Part shown: one piece after another, positions 22,036 to 33,250 of the stretch
How the letters are laid out: every line of letters begins with the position of its first letter
Numbering within the stretch: position 1 is the stretch's first letter
NCBI GenBank assembly: GCA_026874595.1
Contig: CM049321.1
Coordinates: 20,680,979-20,744,978 of the forward strand
Source: Sipunculus nudus
Taxonomy: Eukaryota > Annelida > Sipuncula > Golfingiida > Sipunculidae
Direction of reading: 5' to 3'
Length of the DNA: 64,000 nucleotides
Position numbers and translations under genes: made by a program
Notes under the pieces: generated by a model
The model's database searches: none
The model's input: only the letters and a program-made list of their open reading frames with translations
What the model was told of the DNA's origin: nothing

Positions 22036-24523
22036 TTTGAGGTTTTCCGGAAGGTTTCATTTTCGCTACTATACCAGAACCTATACAAACTTATAGTATT
22101 TGTATTGGTTTAAATTAAGAATACACCCTACAATGCCTGATTCATTTCTGCATCAGTCATACACTTATGACCTGTGCCATAGTTGATATATCTCATGTAA
22201 TTACTGCGTGTATTACAATAATTAGTGCTTGTATGCATGGGCCAGTTCTCTTACCATACAATACTTAGATTGCTGATTATCTTGTTTCCAGAGCTGTAAT
22301 ATTTAATATGTTTTTACAGATGCATCACCCCCTTATATTCATCTTTGGTGATGAGGCATTTTATTCCCGAGGGTTTCATTTTAGGGATTATTTCACATTC
22401 GCGAATATCGCGAAATAAAGTCCCACGTTAATAAAAAGGCAACCATAGTATATTGAGGGGAATACCCTAAATGATGTGTCAAATCGAAAAACCCAGAGTT
22501 GTGATTGTATCGTGAACGTTAACTCGCGACTGTTACCATTTCTGCATTGACTGATAAACATTGTATGGCTTGATAAAGATATCATCCTTGATGCATGGGT
22601 ATTGTACAAGGGTACATATATATGCATCTTGTGATTTTGTTTCAAGGGGACTACAATGCATTTTTTTTATGCTAGACCCCTTCAACGATATGCAGTATTA
22701 ATATTTTATAAACGTATCACGGTTCATGTATAGGATTGGTCGAGTCATCTTACTATCTTGTTTAAAATAAATTACATACAGTACCATGTCTAAGTATTCG
22801 GATCAAAATTGTTGCAAAATCTCACCTGACAGAAGCAATGAAGAATCATTTATCTTCACGTAGACTAATACCAGCCAAATTAAAATGTTTTCCTTCATAT
22901 TGTATCGATTCAGTATTCGTGTTTTATCAGTGGAGTGTTTTTATATACAATTAACATCAGACTAGTTTGTTGGCAACTTTGTATAATTTTTCCACGATGA
23001 GAAACATGCCAATATATGATTATTGTATATTAATTTACCTTGCTACCACATTAATCATGTTGTATAGTTAGTTCCTAAATATCCCCCTTGGTGGAGGGTG
23101 ATTTATAATTTTATGTTTTATATATTTTTTTTATGACTGTACAATAAGCCTGAGGAGCGGTTTGTTTGGTTTGTTGTCTAGCTGAGTGGGCGTGTTTCTG
23201 TATGGAGTGTTTTCCCGAGCTGTCCCAAAGTTTAACTAGTTAGATATAATTTATACAATAGGAAACCTGATGACGGATAAAAACACTTATCGATGTACAC
23301 CTATTACACAGATATAATATAAGACGAACTACAACACATCCAATGAATAGAGCGTAGGAAAGGTATAGATTAAGACGGGAATATCTTGAAACATCTTGGA
23401 TAAGAAAATGTCCGCTGAGCACCATCCTTTTAATATATATGATAACACGAGATATTCGTCATAAATTAATATATAGAGTTTATATATGCAACTTCATGTA
23501 TATTATATATATTTTAAAACAGAACATTTACGGAAATACATTTAAATTATAAAAATGGGTTTCCTGCACTTGAAAGAAGGGCATCACACAGCTTGTTTGC
23601 CTGTCAACCTGGCTATCTGATATAAGTCATTGCAGCTATGCACTAACCATGGTGTCTTTAATTTAAGGATGTATTAAGAAATGATATCAGTTTGTCTCGA
23701 GCATTACAAGTGACATTCTCATAAAAAAAAACAATTTTACGCAAAGAAGTGTCCCAGAAAGGCTGAGAATTGTTATTATTTATTCGAAATTATTTTCCCG
23801 TATTCAAGTACATACATGTTTGATTTAATAACATTACTGTACCTCCATGCAATTACCATCAATAATATTTATATGGGAGGTCAATATTACCGTTAATCTC
23901 TATTCGGACTATGTTAATGTATCTTGTTCGTCTTTCGAAGAACGGGTAGAGAACACGAGTCAGCATTTTTATAAATATCAGGTACAAGGCAGGCAGTACA
24001 CATGCTCATCATCGTGGCTACGACATCTGGCGACAGACTGAGGGACTCTAAGTGCCACAGTTCGCTGCCCTCTTCCGATGTTGTTACATGGCTCTGTAGC
24101 TGGTCAGCGAAACATATGCTGCAATGTAGATAGCAACCAAGTTGGCAGACAGGTCATCGGGAGTATCCCTAAAATTGCATTTTTTTTTTAATTTAAATTA
24201 TAAAACCCCTGATATGTTCATTTGTTACCCGACAATATAATATTGTTAATATACATATTACTATTCTTCTTTCTTTCCCACACAATAGCTTTCGAATTCA
24301 ATAATGATTTCTCCTTTTCATAAAGATATCTAAGGCAAATATATTATAATGATAGGTTGTGTTAGGAAATTTTATTGGAACATGAAGGGTTGGGTTAAAA
24401 TGAACACCAATATTAGTATACCCATATTGCATCATTGTGAGAAAAAAATACTCTACTCTGTACGGGTAGTATCAGATAACAGCTGGAGGAATTACATAGG
24501 TCCAGCTAGTGGAAACAAAACTG

Positions 24524-24763
24524 CTATATCCGGATTTCGGTTAATATAATTGAACAAAAGAATAAATGATCCGTATACATTAAGCTAGTAGAACACATCT
24601 TAAAAGCTATCCTTCTTCTCCTATCAGCTTCTGCCTCCGAGCAAATATGACAAATCAATGTCATAAACATAAACCCGAAACCTAGTAAGATGGTGGCACC
24701 AAATAAGATCATGAACATAAGCAACCGGCGCCGGATGTGGTCTCGTATTTTATTTTTTCTCTT
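24524..24763 (-). CDS. Putative terminal membrane-spanning exon, unit D
   Basis: After a TATTTCAG acceptor the minus strand is open for 79 codons to a stop. It has a basic lead (KRKNKIRDHIRRR), a hydrophobic helix (LLMFMILFGATILLGFGFMF then MTLICHIC) and a short charged tail (SEAEADRRRRIAFK). It reads as the last exon of a single-pass membrane protein. It lies where units B and C have only a TA tract. Its phase (0) differs from the membrane exon at 47,369-47,501, so it belongs to a different or older gene model. No partner exon is assured. Confidence 0.45.
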   Translation of the reverse strand, partial: KRKNKIRDHIRRRLLMFMILFGATILLGFGFMFMTLICHICSEAEADRRRRIAFKMCSTSLMYTDHLFFCSIILTEIRI

Positions 24764-25039
24764 CTGAAATATATAATTTAGGATCAACATTCATATTACA
24801 TTTAACGCTGAAATGATTGTCAAAATATATTTGCAGAGGTTTGACTGGGTTCTGCATATTTTCAAGACATCGTTGACGGTAATGTATCTAGGAAAATTGT
24901 TAATAATATCCATTTGCAACCCACGTGCACCTAATAGCATGCAATGTGGGTAGCGGCTCTCTGATGGATGTGGAAAACACAAAAGAAAAATTTAATGAGC
25001 ACACAACCTTTATTCACGGAGGGAAATACTTTAATAATA

Positions 25040-25046
<7 letters not shown>

Positions 25047-25090
<44 letters not shown>
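25047..25090. repeat. (TA)n microsatellite
   Basis: A pure TA tract of about 44 bp. Confidence 0.95.
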
Positions 25091-25092
<2 letters not shown>

Positions 25093-25312
25093 TTCCCACG
25101 TGACTGAATTTATTGAGGTTAATAACATCTAACTAAACATTGACAAAGGTGTAACTTGGCATTTCCAGTTACTTGGGTGTTGTTAGGTTTCTGTAAATAC
25201 AAAGGCTGCATTGAGGTATTTATTACAGAATAATAATAAGAACAAGAAAAACGAGATAAAAATGATAACTTGATACTCATGGTTAATTTACTATAATACT
25301 ATTTAATTAAAG

Positions 25313-25465
25313 GTGGTTTGCAAGGCAGAAAAAAAGAGAGAAAAGCTAAAGAAGCGATACGTGTTTCCTGTGCATCACTTATGGACCCGAATGAAAGCGT
25401 TATATATACTTTATACCATCATAGGTGTGATTATTTCTATCATTCCAAGAAAGGGACTGTGTCAT
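25313..25465 (+). CDS. Possible internal exon, plus strand
   Basis: Flanked by TTAAAG and a good GTAAGT donor, 153 bp, phase 1 at both ends, open throughout (GLQGRKKERKAKEAIRVSC, then LYHHRCDYFYHSKKGTVS). A decayed counterpart with stops lies near 46,540-46,680. No domain recognised. The acceptor lacks a strong pyrimidine tract, so this is weak. Confidence 0.25.
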
Positions 25466-25619
25466 GTAAGTGTATGGTAATGTACACATATCAGCTAACA
25501 GTATAAATGTTAGACTATACTAGAGCTGGTGTTTTCAGTCATCAGACAGACACGATTAAGGTTGTCTGGGAGCACCAACCCGGTCGCTTCTTTAGACTAT
25601 AATTTTTTTAATTGAGCCG

Positions 25620-28330
25620 ATAGACGCAGTGCCACACAGGCAAAGCCGGGGGAACCCAAGAGACTACAACCATTTTGTCCCCGCGGGTGACCTAAGAAAT
25701 CTACAGCACCCACAGGTACAGAGGCCAGAACAGAATACAAACCGACACAAGAATTGGCAGCAGGTCAACGCCCACCAAGAACCCGCCGAGAGCGACAATC
25801 CCGGACGAAGCGCCGCACAGCCCACCACAGGAGTAAGGTCCCCGATCACAAGCAGAAAAAAATCCCGACCGCTGACAGACAACCACTGCTCGAAAAGCAG
25901 GCCACTTGACTTGGAACTTCGGGACGCCCTGATCGTCGGTCTTGTGGGCTTGGGCTCCCTGAGCAGTGGACCTAAAGTTGTCTGTCATGTCCACTGCGAG
26001 GGGTCTTGGAGTTTTGCTGTGACTTCTTCTTGGCTAGGTCTTCTGCTTGCTTGACTCGGCTTGCCTTAGGCGTCTTGTCTTGGATGTCTTGGCTGTGTTC
26101 AGGGCAATTATTCTTGACTTGGGGCTTGTCTTGTCAGCAGCGGACCTAAAGTTGTCTTTAGTGCATTAAGTCCTGAAACGGACTGTTTGGGTTGGTCCTT
26201 AAAATACCATTGGGGGTAGTCCTAAGAAGGACTTCCTGGGGGTCTTGTCTGATCCGTCTGGGCTGTCCCGTTGTTGGTCTTGGATAACGTCTTGGTAGGT
26301 GCTATCAGTTGGTGTGAGATGTGCGCTAGCTTTATTGTCCTCTCTCAACTCCTTTTGTGGAACTTGAGTGTGGCTGCAATGGACTTTCGGGTAGTAGTCT
26401 TGGCTGTTGCTTATGGACGTTGGTAGTTGTTTACTGTGGGTCTGTGTCTGATTCGAGTAGTTGTCCTGGTAATGGGGGGGGGGGGGGGCGCAAACACGCA
26501 TAAATTTTATCAGTATCACATTGATATATTAAAGATATATTTATGATCATTTATTTTTATATGAAATACTTGTTAGAAGTATTCTTATATTGAATAATAA
26601 CTGGATTGGGGGGGGGGAGGAGGCTAGTGGTGGCATCTGTTCCATCCTTTGTGTCTGCTGAGGGCAGGCTTCGGGTTCCTTGCCACTAGCAGTGTCGGGA
26701 GACTGAAATGTCTAAGAAAACTATAAAAATATCTTATATATGAGTCGGATGACCTGTATTTTACAAATATATCGCAAAAATACAAAAATAAAAATAGAAA
26801 ACCCGGCAATTTTTTTAAAATATAGGTGCAGAAAAAGATCTACTTTCTCTAATATGTGCGGGGGTTTCAGTACGTGGAGGTTAGTAGTATGATTATTATT
26901 GAGGGAAGTCGGCGAGGAGAAGGTGATGTTATTGTCCTGTGTTTTTATTTGTTGGTCATTTTTGTATTTTATGTATTTAATATCCCTGATTTTTTTCAAA
27001 AGAGGAACAACAGTTCCCATTGTGTGGGCCGTGCACTGAGGCTTTCCCATGTCTGATATATTGGGGCATACTGTGTGTATGATCGTCGGTCCCGTAATGT
27101 TTTTGGTTCGTTTGAACAGATACTTTTGGTGGCGGATCCTTTACTCCTATCCAGGAACAATAGGAACTAACCCTGAATCTGTGTGATTTTTTTTTTAATT
27201 TTTAGTGTTCTGTTTTGTTTGTTCGGACTTTCGAGATACATTGACATTGCTAGTGGTCGGATTGATCACTTGTCTGGGATTCTCTAGGGCTGTGTGTTGC
27301 TTGTACGTGTGGCAGGGTATTGTGATGTTTTTGTTAAAACCGAGATACAATAATGGCGGATCCAACTCCACTAGCCAGGAAAGAACTCGCCTATTTCTGG
27401 AGTGAAATTTTATATTAGAATGAGTTTTGTATTTTGGTTGTATTAATGTTATTATTTTATTGTTTTGTTTTTATTATGTTGAATTGGTGTGGTTTTGGTT
27501 TTCTTTTTATTTTATTTTTTTAGAGTTTTCGGCAGTGAGATTGCATTATAAAGATATTATACTTTATAAAATGCCTATTATTTGTGTGTCCAGTGTGGTA
27601 TTTTCTTTATATGTTGTCTATATTTATGTTTAATTTTTGAAAGTGGACGGTTTTGAAATTTGCCGCCCGTATCTGTTTTAGATGCTCAAATAAAAACGAC
27701 TTTTTTTAGAATTTCTGCCGGATGAAGTGTGGTCTGGGGTATCAGATTTTGGTTCAAACAGGGAAAAACGATACAATTTGTAACTTTACAGATCTCATTT
27801 TGGTTTTCCGGTCTGCTTTTGATAGTTCCGTATAGCTGAGCTGGAAAGATGGCCTGTATTTTTCATCTTATTATTAGGATATTTAGACATTTGTTTATAG
27901 TTTCCATTCCAAAAGGCAAATTTTCTCATTTTTCATTATTATTTAAGATATGATAATTTAAAGTTCGTTTTGTGTTCGCTTTTCTGGCCGTGTTCACAGA
28001 CGGCGGCAGTGGTGCAGGTGCATTTTAACTGTCAAGGTCTGCGAGTAGAAATGAGACGTTTTTAATTGATTTCAGAGTAGTTACGATTTCTTTGTTTGGT
28101 CTAATTATTTTGACTATGTTTTGAATTTCGTCAGGTTGGTGCATTCTTGTAGAATATTGCTTTTTTAGAGTTTTCAGAGATTTGTCAGTGCCAAGGCGTC
28201 AATGAGTTTTGGGAATATTAAGGAATTGGTATATAGAGGGAAAATCGATGATTTTAGAGTATTTGAGTAGTGTTTAATGTATTTACTGGTGTGGTTGGGG
28301 AGATATATGTTTAAAGAAATAAACTATTTG
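25620..28330. other. Unrecognised insertion-like region
   Basis: Base use differs from the lectin units: GC-richer at 25,620-26,300, then G/T-biased on the plus strand. A 141-codon plus frame at 25,629-26,054 and minus frames over 25,701-25,994 and 26,199-26,519 (Gln/Ser/Thr/Pro-rich) overlap and show no domain. A short phrase, ADPTPLARKELAYFW, is open at 27,354. A retroelement 5' region is possible but no enzymatic motif supports it. A poly-G tract lies at about 26,476-26,488. Confidence 0.3.
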
Positions 28331-28338
28331 CTAGTAGC

Positions 28339-28340
<2 letters not shown>

Positions 28341-28392
<52 letters not shown>
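28341..28392. repeat. (TA)n microsatellite
   Basis: A pure TA tract of about 52 bp just before unit B. Confidence 0.95.
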
Positions 28393-28394
<2 letters not shown>

Positions 28395-29043
28395 TTATTT
28401 CATCCATTATAAATACATTATAGAATTTAGTCATTTATCAATGACAAATCACAAAACTGCATCAAAAGAAGCTTTCAGCTTCATTTGTCATCTGAAAAAC
28501 ATTCCACATTCAACATCTTGATAGTTACAGGCCTGCCAAAACAATTTAAAAAAAAGAAACACTCGTTTTTTAAAGATATACTGATAATGAATCTAATTAA
28601 TCGTTATTACTCTTTTTTACACTTTTCTTTCAGTGAAAATGAAAAAATATTTGGACCCTTCAAATTTTCTGTGTGTGCAAATGTGAAACATGTGTCACAT
28701 AGTGGAAAATGTCCTTATTTTCATGCAGGTGAACGTGCAATGTATGTCCCAAATTTTTTTAAGCGATAGATCTGGATTACCATGTATATGAATCCTTCCT
28801 TAATATACATATATATATATATGTGTATGTATAAGTATATAAATTTGTTTCTTCAATATTCCAGTTAAAACGATGTTAAAACTATTGTCTTACAACAACC
28901 TGTCAAACAGCTTTTTTATCATCTCACACATATAACTACATAATAAAAATGCACGTGCCAGTCGGTCAGGGCGGTTATCGCGAGTTTGTTTGTCCTCCAT
29001 TGAGGGTTTACCACGGCCTTGAGCCAGAAAGCGAAACACGCCC

Positions 29044-29092
29044 TTAACTGTATGTAGCAACTCTGGTGTCTGAAAAATTCCCAGGAGATTCC
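29044..29092 (-). pseudogene. Cytoplasmic-tail exon, unit B (shortened)
   Basis: After a TTTCAG acceptor, the phase used in unit C gives ESPGNFSDTRVATYS and then TAA at 29,044-29,046. Unit C has Ser (TCA) at that codon and continues for ten more residues. Other phases are open longer but do not match the unit C model. Confidence 0.5.
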
Positions 29093-29329
29093 CTGAAATG
29101 GTATTGTATGATTCTCAAACATCCATGCACCAAAGTACACCGAGGTTGGTACTATATATAGTGTGTATCTGTCATTTTCATGTTACCCTTTGACAATCAA
29201 ACTTGAATGTTCTAAATAAATTATGCACGATTTAGTAAGATAAACCAGTTGACACCAAAGCATGAGGGTGCGGATAACAATGTGATCGACTAAACGATAA
29301 GTGTAATCGACTTTTTTCTCTCTCAGATC

Positions 29330-29460
29330 CATCACAGAAGAAATAATGAAAGGTCAGTTCTAAATTAGCCATTTAGTAAACTACTAATAAACAGGTGATA
29401 ATATCAAACAAAATCTACTAATGAGAACTGGCAAAGAAACAAGGCAAAGTTCAATCAGCA
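29330..29460 (-). pseudogene. Membrane exon relic, unit B
   Basis: The minus strand reads ILFDIITCLLVVY, TAA (29,373-29,375), MANLELTFHYFFCDGSE. It aligns with [13 protein letters not shown] ... [14 protein letters not shown] of the unit C exon. The hydrophobic character remains but the stop falls in the middle. A clean acceptor is not seen. Confidence 0.5.
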
Positions 29461-29801
29461 GTAGTATGCGTTTACCCATACATCTTGGAATCGTAAAATA
29501 ATAGAAAAAAGTAGCAAGCTATGTTAAGGTAGCATGCAATAAATAAGGAAAAATTAGATTTGTATTAATTGTAGACATCGTATAGGATAAAGCCCACCGA
29601 TTTAATCAAAATCATAGGCCTCATTTAACTGGCTAACGAGATAACATTTAGAAACATTACACAACAAATGACACCAGCAGTCCTATAAGTACTCATTCCA
29701 AAGGTTATTGGAAGTAACGAATACGGCTTATGGTCAAAAATTCTTTATCAAATTCTAAAAACTAGGTAAATAACTCGACACGGTGCATGTTATGTACATA
29801 C

Positions 29802-29867
29802 CATGTGTAGGAGTTAATTCTTTTCCTCCAACAGTTGTTCCTTGGCAATTATATTCTTCAAGATTAC
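29802..29867 (-). CDS. Linker exon, unit B
   Basis: 66 bp between a TATACAG acceptor and a GTATGT donor, phase 1 at both ends: NLEEYNCQGTTVGGKEL then TPTH. Three codons shorter than the unit C exon ([12 protein letters not shown]). The intron before it is made of a long TA microsatellite. It encodes the stalk between CTLD-2 and the membrane, with one Cys. It is open but belongs to a gene copy with stops elsewhere. Confidence 0.6.
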
Positions 29868-29872
29868 CTGTA

Positions 29873-29874
<2 letters not shown>

Positions 29875-29929
<55 letters not shown>

Positions 29930-29931
29930 TT
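29875..29931. repeat. (TA)n microsatellite at an intron 3' end
   Basis: TA tract directly upstream (minus strand) of the linker-exon acceptor, with a counterpart at 48,058-48,112. It takes the place of the usual pyrimidine tract. Confidence 0.9.
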
Positions 29932-30073
29932 CATTTACCACCTACTACTTGAAAAACTACCACCATAAACTTGTAATTTTTCAGCATAACTTATTTGGTG
30001 AGTAAACAGAAAACTAGACGGTTATGACCGGATATTATTAACGACACAGACAGAGACACAGGAGTATGCTTAC

Positions 30074-30208
30074 ATGCAAAACAAATAAAATCATATTTGC
30101 TATTACAGCCAACAGATTTCCATGAGAGATTATTTCCTTGCATGAAAGCGACAGCGCATTTTCCTTTCGACCATTCAGCCCACTTGCTGAAGCTCGGTGT
30201 TATGCTGC
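30074..30208 (-). CDS. CTLD-2 C-terminal-half exon, unit B
   Basis: 135 bp, phase 1 at both ends, CAG acceptor and GTAAGC donor. It encodes [35 protein letters not shown] and [10 protein letters not shown], holding the last Cys residues of the fold (KCA, GC, ICF). Identical to the unit C exon except at 30,175, 30,178, 30,181 and 30,187, which turn I, L, D, G of unit C into S, W, A, E. Confidence 0.8.
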
Positions 30209-30704
30209 CTGAAAATGTGTCACTCTTATAATATTTGGGATAGTAAATACGATAGATTTTCGATGATTGTCAATATATAAAATATAAATAATCTTTGAAT
30301 ATTCTTATTCAAATCACTTGATTATATTATAAGATATACAATAAATGTAACATGCCCGCCGTAACCGTTGATTATGGTATATAGGCAACACTGTATTCTT
30401 TGCTTAAAATACTTTGAATGGGTTCATACAGTTTGTTTTATATGACACCAATGCCGCTTCCTCTTGTAAAATAGTAGATTGATATTGCTATTAATTTGAT
30501 GATGCAATAATTACTGAACAATATCTTTATCCCATACAATATAGGACTTCAGGCAGTATTCACCGAAAAAATTGGATATCAGACAACTGAATACGACATT
30601 ATCTTCTGTAAGGTTTACAAATATTTATTAAAAGACTTGGCGTGCTAATTGTACTAAAGGAACCTTCCTACAATTAGTACTTACACGTTAGCACAACAGC
30701 TTAC

Positions 30705-30959
30705 CGTTGTTTGGGTGTTTAAAAACCCAAGAACCTCTCTTAAGCCCAACCCACACTTCTGAACAGTTCTGGGTTTTCAATGCTTCTATCACCATGGTTG
30801 CACTGGATACGGAGAGCGTCTTATTTCTGACCTTGCACAAGTTGTAAGCGCTGAACCAGTCAGTTGGAATACAGTTTATGGTTAAGCATGACCCAGGTGT
30901 AGAGGTCAGATTCTTTTTAGTATCGTTTATACATATTCCATTTTTACATCTTGCACATC
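30705..30959 (-). CDS. CTLD-2 N-terminal-half exon, unit B
   Basis: 255 bp, phase 1 at both ends, CAG acceptor and GTAAGC donor. It begins GCARCKNGICIND (Cys-rich lead), then [19 protein letters not shown] and [16 protein letters not shown]. Compared with unit C it carries LSVSSATMVIEALKTQNC in place of [18 protein letters not shown]. Several N-glycosylation sequons are present (NDT, NLT, NKT, NCS). Open frame; the copy as a whole has stops in other exons. Confidence 0.8.
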
Positions 30960-31159
30960 CTGAAAACAGGAACAGCGAATATCTTTCGAGTATTTGATTT
31001 GATGAAGGCGGCGAAGCTTACACTTTTAGCAGAAATACAGGAAACCTCCACATATATCAGTATGAGAGTTCTTTACTTAAAGTTGTTATTTATGTAGATT
31101 AAGGAGATAGTTTGGTGTAATTATTTTTGTTATTTGTATTAATTTGGTTATAACTTAAC

Positions 31160-31273
31160 CTTTGTGTTCACATGCAAAACCTTTCAGTTGCACATAGCAG
31201 TCGGTTGCATAAACGGCGCCAGATCTCACAGAAGCGCAGACTTGACCACTTTGTTCTCTAATCACAGTTTCGT
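31160..31273 (-). CDS. CTLD-1 C-terminal-half exon, unit B
   Basis: 114 bp, phase 1 at both ends, TTACAG acceptor and GTTAAG donor. It encodes [37 protein letters not shown]. It differs from unit C by Glu to Lys in VQL(E/K)GF. Open throughout. Confidence 0.75.
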
Positions 31274-31830
31274 CTGTAATTATTTAATCATAATGACCCA
31301 ACAAATACTACAAAGCTGATAAAGTGACTTGTTTAGACTTAAATAAATATCGCTATCTAATATTGCCTTTTAATATTCTCCTATTTCATTAGGTTTGTAA
31401 TTCTGCTGACCCTTTGACTATCTCAAAGTGAATTGTTTCCGACACTATCTAACGGTTTCGTCATAACACATTACTTTTCCAAAGGTTTCATTAATCAAAT
31501 GGTTCGTTTCGTTGACACGACAATGACAAGATCATCCTCGTAAGTGGTCTGAATAACTTCTTACGCACTAAATTTGCAAGACTGACCACCCTAACCGAGA
31601 ATTCCATACTAATTAATCGTTAACCTGTGAAATGCATTTAATAGGCTATTTTCCCAGTAAGTGGGCTTTAATATAAAAACAAATCATTAAAAGAAGTTTA
31701 CTCACATAAATCAGTATCTGTAGTGTTAGCTAGTTTTGAACGAGTTCGCCTGTACAATTGTCTACACGCGATTATTAGTTATTTCCAAATTTACACATCT
31801 TACATATCTAAGATAAAAGAAATCGCTCAC

Positions 31831-32040
31831 TTGATTCCCGCCCATCAATCCACTTCCAAGTGCCCATATTGATTAGTTCCAGGCCTAGCCATAGGGATGA
31901 CAAATTGTATTGATGCATTGCCTCTATGATTACTTCTTCGTGTTGGCCATTTAGATGTATAGGTTACACAAGCCGTTTCTCCTGACATGCCATGCGAGCA
32001 TGATGATAATCAGTTGTGTTTCCGTGAAACCATGCATCAC
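31831..32040 (-). pseudogene. CTLD-1 N-terminal-half exon with a stop, unit B
   Basis: 210 bp with the same TCCAG acceptor and GTGAGC donor as unit C. Only two base differences are seen: one gives Asp to Gly in INM(D/G)TWKW, the other turns a Leu codon (TTA) into TAA at 31,964-31,966, in RLV(stop)PIHLNG. This single base ends the protein early in CTLD-1 and makes the unit B copy a recent pseudogene, unless it is a sequencing error. Confidence 0.85.
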
Positions 32041-32049
32041 CTGGACAAA

Positions 32050-33250
32050 ACCATAAAGTATTAGTATAAATACCTGTTTATCCGACCCGTTTCAATGATA
32101 GTCACCTTATGTAGGAGCTGAAAGAAGCAATGTATAGCTGTATTATACCGTCACACATCAGCTCTGTACAGAGGGGAAAGCATTTCAGTGACAATCACAT
32201 ATAAATGCGAAGCGGTATTCAAACAGGGTGCGTAACCCCGGAAAAAAGAATAGTTTTAAGTAACAGTGGACATTTGGTAGTATGGCCCACTTTGGATATT
32301 AGAAAACGTTATTTTGCATGATCCATCACCGGTTCAATAGTAACACGAGCCCTTCATTAACAATTAACATTTAAGTTAAAGGCTCGTCTCCCATCTGTTG
32401 GTAAAACATTAAACTCCAAACATCCTGTCGACATGAAAATGTTGTTTTTTCCCCTTGGAATGTTAAAACACGTGGGATTTTAAAGGTATACCGTAAAAAG
32501 ACACTGTAAAATAAGAGAGTTTATATAACCAGAGCTGAGAATGATCAAAGCCGTACCTGTTTTGATGCAGAGAGAATATCTCAGATCCTATCGTGAATTT
32601 CCATTTTGTCTTTGAGGTATGCCGAATTATACCTATGTCTCTCTGTTGCAATATATTTTGAAGAATATTTTGCAATGTATATAAACAAAAGTTTCCCCGA
32701 GGACATTAAAATATGTGGAGGGGGATAATCGTTCTGTTGAATAGGGAAGAACCAAGAAAGTTCACAAGTGTAAAGAGGCCGTCGAGTTGACTGTCAACTC
32801 CAAAATAGTTTAGGGCCAAAACAATGACCAAAGTTGGCAGTGAGGTGATAAATGGATGTATGGACAAGTTTATAGACGAAGACAGAAAACAAAAGGGATA
32901 TAGAAGGTGTTTGATGCAGAAGCCGCTAGACAACTTTTTTTATTATTAATTTTTTGTCGCTCCCGTGTGTTGATCTCCCTTGACAAGTGGATCGATCACA
33001 GCCTCACTATTCTAGTATTCTGACCTCAAGTCACAGCTATTTGTCACTTGCTTGCATGGATTATTCCTGCTTGGTAATTTTTATTTTGCTTACTGCCGGT
33101 GGTCGGCACTTAAATCTGTGTCTTTGTTTGAATGGGTTGACACCTTACAAAAATGACGTTTTACACTTCTGTGCTTGGTATATCTGGGCGTTGTTGTTAG
33201 TCAGTCATGGTAATCACTGTGACTAAACCGATTTTTGTGACTAATAAAGA
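32050..33250. other. Intron sequence of unit B, conserved with unit C
   Basis: Nearly identical to 50,230-51,400. No exon recognised. The minus frame corresponding to 50,764-51,171 in unit C is broken here and shows no domain, so its length is probably chance. Confidence 0.5.

Larger units (their letters stand above)
21050..25500 (-). repeat. Lectin duplicon, unit D (partial, diverged)
   Basis: The same order of landmarks as B 33,300-36,400 and C 51,450-54,550: gag-like ORF, the AACGTTAACTCGCGACT block, the TCTCGAGCATTACAAGTG block and the region before the membrane exon. The signal exon and most CTLD exons are not found in this unit. From about 25.2 kb the sequence instead resembles 46.5-46.7 kb. 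Confidence 0.65.

Noticed and set aside
25629-26054. 141-codon plus-strand frame considered as a gene
   Set aside because: It overlaps equally long minus frames, lacks a recognisable domain and has low-complexity composition.
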